From Pontibacter diazotrophicus (lineage in GTDB: Bacteria > Bacteroidota > Bacteroidia > Cytophagales > Hymenobacteraceae), in assembly GCF_003367245.1 (NCBI RefSeq), contig NZ_QRGR01000013.1, positions 1 through 64,000 on the forward strand: 64,000 nt of DNA. Direction: 5' to 3'. Made by a program: the position numbers and the translations under genes. The notes under the pieces are model-generated. The model had not been told where the DNA came from, ran no database searches, and saw only the letters and a program-made list of their open reading frames with translations. Below are positions 16,624 through 25,100 of the stretch, piece by piece (position 1 is the first letter of the stretch; the number at the start of each line of letters is the position of its first letter).

Positions 16624-18552
16624 ATGGAAACACACAATTCATCAACTAAAGACTACCTAAAGGCCTACAAGCAGAGCATAGAAAATCCGGAAGCTTTCTG
16701 GGGAGATCAGGCCGCGCGGCTTGCCTGGTATGAGCAGCCACAGCAGGTGCTCAGCACCGATGAGAACGGTTTTTACCGCTGGTTTAAAGGTGGTAAGCTG
16801 AATACAGCCTACCTGGCCCTGGATTTTCACGTGGAAAACGGTCGCGCCGACCAGACTGCCCTTATCTACGACTCCCCGGTTACAGATACTATAAAGAAAT
16901 ACAGCTACCGGGAGCTGCGCGATTTGGTGGCTCACTTTGCCGGTGCCCTGCAAGGGCTGGGGGTGGAGAAAGGAGACACGGTAGTGATTTACATGCCCGT
17001 GATTCCGGAGGCGGTGGTAGCGATGCTGGCCTGTGCCCGTTTAGGGGCCATACACTCCGTGGTGTTCGGGGGCTTTGCCCCACACGAACTGAGCGTGCGG
17101 ATTGATGATGCGAGGCCAAAAGTGGTGGTCTCCGCCTCCTGCGGTATTGAGTTCGACCGTGTGATACCGTCGTACAAGCCGCTACTCGACAAAGCCCTGC
17201 AGGATAGCATGCACAAGCCCGGCCACACTGTTATTTTCCAGCGGCCACAGGTAGCAGCAGCCATGCAACCCGGCCGCGACCTGGATTTTGCAGACCTGCT
17301 GCAGCAAGCCGAGCCAGCAGATTGCGTGCCCGTAGATGCCACCGATCCGCTTTATATTCTGTATACTTCCGGCACCACCGGCAAACCCAAAGGCATTGTC
17401 CGCGATAATGGGGGGCACGCCGTGGCGCTGAAGTACAGCATGAAAGCCGTGTACGGTGTGGACCCGGGTGAAACCTTCTGGGCGGCCTCGGATGTGGGCT
17501 GGGCCGTAGGGCACTCTTACCTCGTGTATGGCCCATTAATCCATGGCTGCACCACTATACTGTTTGAAGGCAAGCCGGTGCGCACGCCGGATGCCGGTAC
17601 ATTCTGGCGTGTTATACAGGAGCATCATGTAAAGGTGCTGTTCACGGCGCCAACCGCTTTCCGGGCCATAAAAAAAGAAGACCCGGAGGGGGAGTTTAAA
17701 AAGAAGTACGATTTACCTTCCCTCAAATACCTGTTTCTGGCTGGTGAGCGCTGCGATGTGGCCACGTATTACTGGGCAAAAGACATGCTGAAAGTGCCGG
17801 TAATAGACCACTGGTGGCAGACAGAGTCGGGCTGGCCGATGGTAGCAAACATGGTGGGGCTGGAGGAACATGCTCCCAAACCGGGTTCTGCCGGAAAGCC
17901 GGTGTGCGGCTACGATGTGCAGATTCTGAATGAAAAAGGTAAACAGCTCATCCCAAACCAGGAGGGCTACGTAGCGGTGAAGCTGCCCTTGCCTCCCGGC
18001 TGCCTGCCCACCCTGTGGCAGGATGATGAGCGCTTTAAAAAGGCTTACCTCGAACGCTACCCCGGTTATTACCTGACCGGTGACGGCGGCTATATAGATG
18101 AAGACAACTATGTCTATATTATGGGACGTATAGATGATGTCATTAATGTATCCGGTCACCGCCTTTCCACCGGGGAGATGGAAGAAATGGTAGCCTCGCA
18201 TAAAGCCGTGGCCGAATGTGCCGTAGTTGGCATAGCCGATGAGCTGCGAGGGCAGCGCCCTATCGGGCTGGTAGTGCTGAAAGACGGGCAGACCATTTCT
18301 GAGGCGCAGTTAGAGGAGGAACTAGTGGCGCACATCAGGGAAAAAATAGGAGCCGTGGCTTGTTTTAAAAACGTGCTGATCGTGAACCGCTTGCCTAAGA
18401 CCCGCTCCGGTAAGATACTCCGTAAAATCATGCGCCACATAGCCGACGGCACTCCTTATACCGTACCATCTACAATAGATGACCCGGCCATTCTGACAGA
18501 GATACATGACCGCCTGAAAGAAAGAAAAACAGGAAATGCCTTTGCCAGCTGA
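16624..18552 (+). CDS. Acyl-CoA synthetase, PrpE-like (propionate/acetate)
   Basis: A 642-residue AMP-forming synthetase of the ANL family. It carries the P-loop-like YTSGTTGKPKG, the A5 region WWQTESGWPM, the YYLTGDGG hinge-side motif and the catalytic Lys597 in KTRSGKILRK. The VSASCGIEFDR segment and the ESGWP sequence place it with PrpE/ACSS3 proteins rather than with Acs, so propionate may be preferred. It forms acyl-AMP from the acid and ATP, then acyl-CoA. It starts 11 bp after the response regulator and is probably in the same operon. Lys597 is the site that is often regulated by acetylation in this family; whether that happens here is unknown. Confidence 0.9.
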   Translation: METHNSSTKDYLKAYKQSIENPEAFWGDQAARLAWYEQPQQVLSTDENGFYRWFKGGKLNTAYLALDFHVENGRADQTALIYDSPVTDTIKKYSYRELRDLVAHFAGALQGLGVEKGDTVVIYMPVIPEAVVAMLACARLGAIHSVVFGGFAPHELSVRIDDARPKVVVSASCGIEFDRVIPSYKPLLDKALQDSMHKPGHTVIFQRPQVAAAMQPGRDLDFADLLQQAEPADCVPVDATDPLYILYTSGTTGKPKGIVRDNGGHAVALKYSMKAVYGVDPGETFWAASDVGWAVGHSYLVYGPLIHGCTTILFEGKPVRTPDAGTFWRVIQEHHVKVLFTAPTAFRAIKKEDPEGEFKKKYDLPSLKYLFLAGERCDVATYYWAKDMLKVPVIDHWWQTESGWPMVANMVGLEEHAPKPGSAGKPVCGYDVQILNEKGKQLIPNQEGYVAVKLPLPPGCLPTLWQDDERFKKAYLERYPGYYLTGDGGYIDEDNYVYIMGRIDDVINVSGHRLSTGEMEEMVASHKAVAECAVVGIADELRGQRPIGLVVLKDGQTISEAQLEEELVAHIREKIGAVACFKNVLIVNRLPKTRSGKILRKIMRHIADGTPYTVPSTIDDPAILTEIHDRLKERKTGNAFAS

Positions 18553-18663
18553 TTTAAGAGAACACTGACCTTACAGAATAATATAAGTTTGAGCGAGGCA
18601 CACATTCCATAGTGATGACCTCTTTTCATAAGATAAACCATAACACAAAACCGAACCTTAGCC

Positions 18664-20562
18664 ATGATCAACTATCAAGTTAAAACCAATGAAGAATATC
18701 AGGAAGCTTACAAGCGCAGTGTAGAGGATCCGGAAGGCTTCTGGACCGATATAGCCGATACCTTTACCTGGCGGAAGAAGTGGGACAAGGTGCTGGAGTG
18801 GAACTTTGAAGAACCGAACATCAAGTGGTTTCAGGGCGGCAAACTCAACATAACTGAGAACGTCCTGGACCGCCACCTGAAGTCGCGCGGCAACAAGCTG
18901 GCCCTTATCTGGGAGCCAAACGACCCGAAAGAGCGCTTTATACGCTATACCTACCGCGAGCTGTACGAGAGGGTGTGCCAGTATGCGAATGTGCTGAAGA
19001 AGAACGGGGCAAAGAAAGGCGACCGCATCTGTATCTATATGCCCATGATTCCGGAGCTGGCGATAGCCGTGCTGGCCTGTGCCCGCATTGGTGCCATTCA
19101 CTCGGTGGTGTTTGCCGGTTTCTCTGCCTCGGCCATGGCCGACAGGATAAACGACGCCCAGTGCAGCATGGTGCTGACGTCGGATGGCCTGAACCGCGGC
19201 GCCAAGCAGATACCCGTAAAGCGCGTGGTGGATGAGGCGCTGGAGAGTTGCGAATCGGTGCAGAAAGTAATTGTGGTGGAGCGCCTGGGCTGGGCTGTGA
19301 ACATGAAGGAAGGCCGCGATGTGTGGTACCATGAGGAAGTAGAGGGCGTAAGTAAAGAATGCCCTGCCGAGGAGATGGATGCTGAAGATATGCTGTTTAT
19401 CCTGTATACTTCCGGGTCAACGGGCAAGCCGAAAGGGGTGGTGCATACCTGTGGCGGCTATATGGTGTATGCGCAGTATAGCTTCTGCAATGTGTTTCAG
19501 TTAGAGGAGAGTGATATTTACTGGTGCACGGCCGATATCGGCTGGATAACGGGGCATACCTACTTGCTGTACGGTCCGCTTTTGGCCGGCGCTACCTCTG
19601 TCATGTTTGAGGGAGTGCCGACCTATCCGGACAACGGCCGTTTCTGGCAGGTGGTGGATAAGTTCGGAGTAACTATTTTCTACACCGCACCAACCGCCAT
19701 CCGTGCGCTTATGGGCGGTGATATTGAAGATGTACTGTCTTATAGCCTGAACTCGCTGCGGGTGCTGGGCTCGGTGGGTGAGCCTATCAATGAGGAGGCC
19801 TGGCATTGGTACCACACCCACGTTGGAAAAGACCGAAGCCCGGTGGTGGATACTTGGTGGCAGACAGAAACGGGCGGCATCATGATTTCTACCTTAGCTG
19901 GTGTAACGCCCATGAAGCCGAGCCACGCGGGCTTGCCGCTGCCAGGTATACAACCTATACTGGTGGATAGTGACGGCAACGAGATAAAAGAAAATGGCGT
20001 GGAAGGCTACCTGTGCATGAAGTTTCCGTGGCCGGGCATTATCCGCACCACCTACGGAGACCATGAGCGTGCCCGCCTCAGCTACTTCTCCACCTACAAA
20101 GGTTTATACTTTACAGGCGATGGTGCCAAGCGCGACGAAAATGGATTGTACCGCATTATTGGTCGCGTGGATGATGTGATAAATGTGTCCGGCCATCGCT
20201 TCGGAACAGCAGAGATTGAGGAAGCCATTAACCATAACAAGCATGTGGTGGAGTCGGCAGTGGTGGGCTACCCGCACGATGTGAAGGGGCAGGGTATCTA
20301 TGCCTTTGTTACGCTAAAGGATAAGCCGGAGCACATGGATTGGCTTCGTGCAGAGATAATCGAGACAGTGGTAGAAAAGATTGGCAAGATTGCTCGTCCG
20401 GACAAGATACAGGTGGTAAGTGGCCTGCCCAAAACACGCTCCGGTAAAATCATGCGTCGCATTCTACGCAAGGTAGCCGAAGGCGACACTTCCAACCTGG
20501 GTGACACCTCTACACTGTTAGACCCTACTGTAGTAGATGAAATAAAAGAAGGCGCTTTATAA
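18664..20562 (+). CDS. acs: Acetyl-CoA synthetase
   Basis: A 632-residue AMP-forming acetyl-CoA synthetase. It has YTSGSTGKPKG, the Acs-type TWWQTETGGIMIS, LYFTGDGAK and the catalytic Lys595 in KTRSGKIMRR. It activates acetate to acetyl-CoA in the cytoplasm. It follows the PrpE-like gene by about 110 bp, in the same direction; a separate promoter in that gap is possible. Together with the porin, symporter and sensor it completes a route from external acetate to central metabolism. A strong terminator closes the locus. Confidence 0.96.
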   Translation: MINYQVKTNEEYQEAYKRSVEDPEGFWTDIADTFTWRKKWDKVLEWNFEEPNIKWFQGGKLNITENVLDRHLKSRGNKLALIWEPNDPKERFIRYTYRELYERVCQYANVLKKNGAKKGDRICIYMPMIPELAIAVLACARIGAIHSVVFAGFSASAMADRINDAQCSMVLTSDGLNRGAKQIPVKRVVDEALESCESVQKVIVVERLGWAVNMKEGRDVWYHEEVEGVSKECPAEEMDAEDMLFILYTSGSTGKPKGVVHTCGGYMVYAQYSFCNVFQLEESDIYWCTADIGWITGHTYLLYGPLLAGATSVMFEGVPTYPDNGRFWQVVDKFGVTIFYTAPTAIRALMGGDIEDVLSYSLNSLRVLGSVGEPINEEAWHWYHTHVGKDRSPVVDTWWQTETGGIMISTLAGVTPMKPSHAGLPLPGIQPILVDSDGNEIKENGVEGYLCMKFPWPGIIRTTYGDHERARLSYFSTYKGLYFTGDGAKRDENGLYRIIGRVDDVINVSGHRFGTAEIEEAINHNKHVVESAVVGYPHDVKGQGIYAFVTLKDKPEHMDWLRAEIIETVVEKIGKIARPDKIQVVSGLPKTRSGKIMRRILRKVAEGDTSNLGDTSTLLDPTVVDEIKEGAL

Positions 20563-20867
20563 GCGGCATTCTGATTTGCTTAAAAGCCCTGCAGTGCATG
20601 CTGCAGGGCTTTTTTGTGCTTGTGCTACTTTGCTTCTCAAAAATCATGACGGTTATGTATAAAATGAAATCAAAGAGGCTGTAAGTGCTATAAAGTTTCT
20701 TGTATTGTTTTATATATATGCTTTAGTAAAAGCGCAGGAAGTAAGTCGAAAAAGCTATGAAGCCTGCTCTAAAGGCAGGCGAAGTTACTACGCATATAAT
20801 GCAGACAACTATATGTTCACGCATATCTGGTAGTTGTAAGTCATTTTAATCACGGAAAAGTTTTCTT
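20563..20867. other. Intergenic region, AT-rich
   Basis: Contains the acs terminator (20582-20615). The rest, about 250 bp, shows no gene or clear motif. From here to about 25.1 kb base composition is visibly more AT-rich than on either side. Confidence 0.6.
20582..20615 (+). terminator. Terminator after acs
   Basis: The stem aaaagccctgcag / ctgcagggctttt has a 6-nt loop and is followed by a T-run. Confidence 0.9.
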
Positions 20868-21455
20868 ATGAAATATTTAATAATTTTCACTATCCTATTA
20901 CTCATATTATTTAGCGCATCTGGTCAAGACAAAAAAGACTTAACTATTTCCGTTTCGGGTGGACTTTTAACTGGTCCTTACTACAATGAGGCTGCCCCTT
21001 ATCTTTTTGGAGGAGTTGATTTCGATTATCACCTTAGTGGACGACATGTATTAGCAGCAAATTTCATTGGAGGCTATCATACATATTATGAAGATGAACC
21101 GCCAAATATTCCGGTTAGGGTTACCTACTCCGATGGAAATAATGCTACAGCAGAGTATACTACTTTTTCGGTGATGTATAAATATAAAATATTACACAAT
21201 AACGCTATAAGCATCGTAACGGGTGTCGGTGCTGGAATAGTGACTCAATCTCTAGAGTATCCTTCTAGTAATGGAAATACAACATATAGAACAACCACTT
21301 CATGGTCAACCCTTGTTTTTCCAGTAAGTCTGGACTTAAACTTCATGATATCTGAGCACTGGCAAGCAGGACTAAAAGGAGGCTTCATAATTCATCCTGA
21401 CTTTCCGATTTTAGCTTTGTATGCTGGGCCTAAGCTTTCTTATACTATTAAATAA
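20868..21455 (+). CDS. Secreted beta-barrel protein of unknown function
   Basis: A 195-residue protein with a signal peptide (about 1-19, ending SASGQ) and alternating strands that end in a typical outer-membrane closing strand (YAGPKLSYTIK). This suggests a small eight-stranded outer-membrane barrel. No specific family is recognised. Its codons are AT-rich compared with acs before it, in line with the accessory look of the region. No operon partner is seen. Confidence 0.7.
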   Translation: MKYLIIFTILLLILFSASGQDKKDLTISVSGGLLTGPYYNEAAPYLFGGVDFDYHLSGRHVLAANFIGGYHTYYEDEPPNIPVRVTYSDGNNATAEYTTFSVMYKYKILHNNAISIVTGVGAGIVTQSLEYPSSNGNTTYRTTTSWSTLVFPVSLDLNFMISEHWQAGLKGGFIIHPDFPILALYAGPKLSYTIK

Positions 21456-21582
21456 AATACACTTACAACACCACCTATAGTGCATAAACGTACCATAGCC
21501 CAGCACATTAGGGTATGCACAAATGAATTAAAAAAATCTTTAACTTATGTTCAGTAAATTTAACCGATAACCTTACATACCC

Positions 21583-21819
21583 ATGGAAGCTAACAAGATA
21601 AAAAATATACTCATCCAGCGCATCCAAGCCATAAACGATGAAGCTTTTTTGAATGCGCTTAAAGTATTAACGGACGCTAAAGTTGAGAATGACAAGTATA
21701 AACTTAGCCCGTTTGAGCAGGAGAAAATAAAAAAGGCAAGAGAACAACATGCCAACGGTGAGACTTTCTCACAAGAAGAAGTTCAGCGAGATGTAGATTC
21801 ATGGCTAAAAAGCGCATAG
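21583..21819 (+). CDS. Putative antitoxin of a type II module
   Basis: A 78-residue, highly charged helical protein (EANKIKNILIQRIQAIND...; SPFEQEKIKKAREQ). It shows no clear known DNA-binding fold. It is called an antitoxin because it overlaps the following ParE/RelE-like gene by 19 nt, the usual arrangement in such pairs. Its C-terminal half (EEVQRDVDSWLKSA) is the likely toxin-wrapping tail. Similar small antitoxins occur in Bacteroidota, but I cannot name the family. Confidence 0.7.
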   Translation: MEANKIKNILIQRIQAINDEAFLNALKVLTDAKVENDKYKLSPFEQEKIKKAREQHANGETFSQEEVQRDVDSWLKSA

Positions 21820-22106
21820 TCTGGTCAAAAGAAGCTCGAGCAGACTTCAAAGCCACCTTGGAATTCTACAACGAAAGAAACGGAAGTAGCACCTATAGCA
21901 GAAAATTAGCAAATCAGGTTTTCAAAGCAACTGAAAATCTTCAGACTAACAATCACCTCGGCATAAGCACCTCTGACCCAGATGTACGGGTCCTAATTAA
22001 AGATACTTTCTCTATCTTCTACGAACTAAAGGGAGAAATAATTCTGGTTTTAATAATCTGGGATTCGAGAAGAAATCCTGATGAATTGAAAAAGTATCTG
22101 CCTTAA
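21801..22106 (+). CDS. RelE/ParE-superfamily toxin
   Basis: A 101-residue protein of the RelE/ParE fold. The N-terminal strand IVWSKEARADFKATLEFYNERN is typical, followed by a helix pair and C-terminal strands ILVLIIWDSRRNPDELKKYL. RelE members cut mRNA in the ribosome; ParE members block gyrase. The C-terminal WDSRRNP pattern is closer to ParE-like members, but the activity cannot be decided by eye. It overlaps the antitoxin gene, so the two are co-translated. Confidence 0.85.
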   Translation: MAKKRIVWSKEARADFKATLEFYNERNGSSTYSRKLANQVFKATENLQTNNHLGISTSDPDVRVLIKDTFSIFYELKGEIILVLIIWDSRRNPDELKKYLP

Positions 22107-22212
22107 CCAGACCTATCAGTTAGCTGCGCCAGCAGATAGCCGAGAACGTTAAGTGATCACTGGAATAATGAAAGACAAAAACTCCCATAAAACAATCTAA
22201 GCTAAAAGACCA

Positions 22213-22278
22213 GTGAAAACAAACCTTCTCTTCTTGGCCATTTTCTTAGCAATGATTTCTTGTAACAACCAAAACTAA
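22213..22278 (+). pseudogene. Detached lipoprotein signal peptide
   Basis: A GTG-started frame of 21 codons encodes a lipoprotein signal (charged start, FLAIFLAMISC lipobox, then NNQN) and stops 2 bp before the ATG of the NTF2-like gene in another frame. A one- or two-base shift would join them into a normal lipoprotein. This looks like a recent frameshift, or a sequencing error. Confidence 0.5.
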
Positions 22279-22280
22279 CA

Positions 22281-22652
22281 ATGGACACAAAAAACGCGGA
22301 TATAGTAAATCAGTATTTTGAACATTTTAACAACCACGATTGGGAGAAGATGGCAGAGATGTATACAGAAACAGCAGAATTCAAAGACCCATCACTCGGA
22401 CAAGGGATCGTAACACAGACGCGTGAACAGATTGTCCAAAAGTACAGCGAACTAAGCGAAGTTTTCCCCAACTTGAACGACAAGGTTCTCCAGGTGTATC
22501 CTTCAGGAGAGAAGCATGTTATTGTAGAATTTGTATCGAGCGGAACAGCACCAGATGGTTCAGAATTTGAACTCCCTATCTGCACGATTTTCACAATTGA
22601 AAACGGGAAAATCATGAAGGACTTTACCTATTACGACAATTTCGAAGAATAA
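22281..22652 (+). CDS. SnoaL/NTF2-like fold protein
   Basis: A 123-residue alpha+beta-barrel protein. Helical start VNQYFEHFNNHDWEKMAEMYTETAEFKDP, then strands ending in a conserved C-terminal KDFTYYDNFEE. Members bind small ligands or catalyse ring chemistry; no substrate is suggested. As written it is cytoplasmic, starting at the ATG at 22281. A lipoprotein signal peptide lies just upstream in another frame, so the original gene product may have been a lipoprotein. Confidence 0.8.
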   Translation: MDTKNADIVNQYFEHFNNHDWEKMAEMYTETAEFKDPSLGQGIVTQTREQIVQKYSELSEVFPNLNDKVLQVYPSGEKHVIVEFVSSGTAPDGSEFELPICTIFTIENGKIMKDFTYYDNFEE

Positions 22653-23038
22653 AAAGCCAGCACGTAATACGGCACAGGCTGTGCTGTGCAAAAGGTTGAC
22701 TGGAATAGTAATTTGAAGAAGAGATTCTGATATATTTTGTAATGATTTTTTATGGCGGGAGTATAGCAAGTAATATTAAATTTAGTAAATACAAACCATG
22801 GTATTCATATTAAGAAACACATGGGGTATTATCAATAAAATGCTGATCCTTGTAAATGCTGCACTTCTCGGAGTTGTTACAGGAAAAGCAGCACTATTCA
22901 GCCCTAAAAAGGAGGGATATGTAAAGATTCCAGTTATTGCAAAGCAGGAAGCTGCACAGCAAAAAAAAACAGGAAGTGCGCCCGCGCACTTCCTGTTTTT
23001 GAATGTTCCTCTTACTTCACGCAGGAGGATATATAATG
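22653..23038. other. Intergenic region with bidirectional terminator
   Basis: Contains a strong terminator at 22962-23000. A plus-strand frame (22798-23061) runs straight through that terminator and into the antisense of the next gene, so I do not accept it as a gene as it stands. A short gene using only its first part cannot be excluded. Confidence 0.5.
22962..23000 (-). terminator. Bidirectional terminator
   Basis: A perfect 15-bp stem (22966-22980 with 22985-22999) around cccg, with an A-run before and a T-run after. It can end transcription of the minus-strand gene at 23039 and of anything from the left. Confidence 0.88.
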
Positions 23039-23434
23039 CTACAGTTTGTTCATCTTTGTGAGTTTCGCCTCAATGCCATGGTCCTGCATCAGCTCGGTTG
23101 CATACTTAAAGCTGCCATGGGGCACGAACAATCGTAAATCGCCGCCTTTCATTTTAGCAATAGATTCCAGAGCCTTCCACTTGCTCACCAGTTTACGCTT
23201 TTCATCTTCGTTTCCGTTTTTAACCACAAGCTCAAAGTAGTATTTGTTATCGCCGCGCTTGGCTGTGAAATCAGGTGTTAATACAAGTTCCTGGTTCACC
23301 ATAGTTAAAGATGCCGGGCTATCATACCCCGTGAAATCTGCTTTGATATCTTTGTAACCGGACTTCACTGCATAATTTATAACCTGTTCAGCAAGTGAAT
23401 TGTACTCCTCTGTGTTCTTTCGTGTGTATAGCAT
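23039..23434 (-). CDS. Unknown 131-residue protein, possibly nuclease-like
   Basis: No family is recognised with confidence. The pattern of an N-terminal helix, then strands with TPDFTAKRGDNKYYFELVVK and later RLFVPHGSFKYATELM recalls restriction-endonuclease-like (PD-D/ExK) folds: Asp in PDF, and Glu and Lys in ELVVK. The spacing of the last two is ExxK rather than ExK, so a catalytic role is doubtful. It stands alone on the minus strand between a bidirectional terminator and a long gene-free stretch. Confidence 0.65.
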   Translation of the reverse strand: MLYTRKNTEEYNSLAEQVINYAVKSGYKDIKADFTGYDSPASLTMVNQELVLTPDFTAKRGDNKYYFELVVKNGNEDEKRKLVSKWKALESIAKMKGGDLRLFVPHGSFKYATELMQDHGIEAKLTKMNKL

Positions 23435-23913
23435 AGGTAATATTTAATTTTGATGAATAATATTTAAAAGCAGCCGAAGAGGATTATCAGACACAGGATT
23501 AAACGGAGCAGACTGATCACAAACAAGCACATCTAACCAGATGGTGCTATTGACTTAAGGGAGTGTAATTGGCTTTCCTTAAATTGAGCTTCATAAATGA
23601 AGCATGTTTGAAGGTAACAGCACCTTGGCTGTTCCAAATTCCTGTATAGCGACAGAAGCTTTGCAAGACCAGCATATAAACTGGCTCGTGCTTCCTGATG
23701 TATGAAATACTGATGATTTCCTCGGTATTTTTTAATTTACGGAAAATATACGTAAAAACCTAATTTTAACCTGTGTTTTTAGTGAATAAGTCTTGGTTAT
23801 TAGAGGTTTAGTTAAACTAATATAGCCTGTTAACAGGGCAGGAATGCCGTTTTAAGGGAGATTTCCTTACCAGGTTTGCTAATTAAAAAATCAACGAATA
23901 AGCAGCAGTTACT
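23435..23913. other. Gene-free AT-rich stretch
   Basis: About 480 bp between divergent genes, so it should hold two promoters. I see no conserved motif beyond small inverted repeats (for example 23736-23741 with 23751-23756). No gene is seen. Confidence 0.5.
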
Positions 23914-24636
23914 ATGGGTGCAAATTTCAAGAACAAATCGACGAATGAGGAGATAAGGCAGCGGTTTGATAACGATGTGGAGCGATTTTCTAACCTGGAA
24001 ACCGGTCAGCAGTCAACCATTGATGCGCCCATTTCCCTTGAGCTTATAACGGATGCTGCTAAAGCAGTGAATCCTATGGCTGTCAATCTTCTGGATATTG
24101 GATGCGGGGCGGGTAACTACACTATAAAGATGCTAACGAAGCTTCCCGGCCTTCACTGTACATTGGTTGATTTGTCAAAACCAATGCTTGACAAAGCCTG
24201 TCGCAGAGTCCGGGAAACGACAAGCGGGCATATAGATGCTATACAAGGAGACATAAGAACGGTTGCACTGGCACCAGGCCATTATGATATTATACTTGCT
24301 GGTGCAGTCTTACACCACCTGAGAGATGATGATGACTGGAGGCTTGCCTTCAAGAAGATATACAGTGCATTGAGAGAAGGCGGTAGCTTCTGGATATCCG
24401 ACCTGATTACCCATAGTTCAGAAGAAGTAAATGCGCTGTTTCAGGATAAATATAGCGCCTATCTGGCAAGTATAGGAGGGACCGGTTACAGGGATAGGGT
24501 TCTCAGTTACATAGAAAAAGAAGACAGTCCCAGGCCTTTAACTTTCCAGCTTGACCTGTTGAAAGAGGTTGGGTTCAGGCATGTGGAAATACTGCACAAA
24601 AACAGTTGCTTTGCAGCATTTGGCGGTATCAGGTAA
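23914..24636 (+). CDS. Class I SAM-dependent methyltransferase
   Basis: A 240-residue Rossmann-fold methyltransferase. Motif I is LLDIGCGAGNYT (about 67-78), the acidic ribose-binding position is in LVDLSKPM, and the later motif is YDIILAGAVLHHLRDD. This is the CmoA/UbiE-like general type; the substrate is unknown. The helical N-terminus (RQRFDNDVERFSNLETGQ) recalls the tRNA-modifying and small-molecule branch of these enzymes. It is a lone gene in the accessory stretch. Confidence 0.82.
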   Translation: MGANFKNKSTNEEIRQRFDNDVERFSNLETGQQSTIDAPISLELITDAAKAVNPMAVNLLDIGCGAGNYTIKMLTKLPGLHCTLVDLSKPMLDKACRRVRETTSGHIDAIQGDIRTVALAPGHYDIILAGAVLHHLRDDDDWRLAFKKIYSALREGGSFWISDLITHSSEEVNALFQDKYSAYLASIGGTGYRDRVLSYIEKEDSPRPLTFQLDLLKEVGFRHVEILHKNSCFAAFGGIR

Positions 24637-25100
24637 GTGCCTCATATTCAACGTTCTTAACCCAGTTGCCATGTCTGGTTAAGGTTAAGTATTTATTGCC
24701 TGGAATCGGCTTTGCAAAATGAGGTGGTTTCCTTAGGCTGCCTGGTTGTACATTGGGCGCGAACAGTAGCTTCTTAAGTAAAAAAAGCACCTGTATAGAA
24801 CTGTTAGCGCATATTGGCTGTTTAGGAGTCGTTCTAATATGCTACTTCACCTGATTTAATGGCATCACCTGCATGTTATCACATTATATAATCTTTTTTT
24901 GGATCAATATTTGAAACATACAGCATCTGGAGCCCAATCCTCACGATGTATAATTGCACCGTCAGTAAGATTTGCAACGAAAAATTAAGCGTAAAGCATT
25001 ACTTTAGTGGCAAAATATCATTTGGGTGAACCACACGAACAGGTAAACCCACCTACTAAATAATTATCTAATCTAACACAAACAACCTTCATTGACAAAT
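24637..25100. other. Gene-free stretch before M13 peptidase
   Basis: About 460 bp, AT-rich, with no gene or clear repeat seen. It presumably carries the promoter of the peptidase gene; no TAnnTTTG-type box could be picked with confidence. Confidence 0.5.

Noticed and set aside
22798..23061. Plus-strand frame of 87 codons
   Set aside because: It reads through a perfect 15-bp bidirectional terminator and into the antisense of the next gene. A shorter real gene cannot be excluded.
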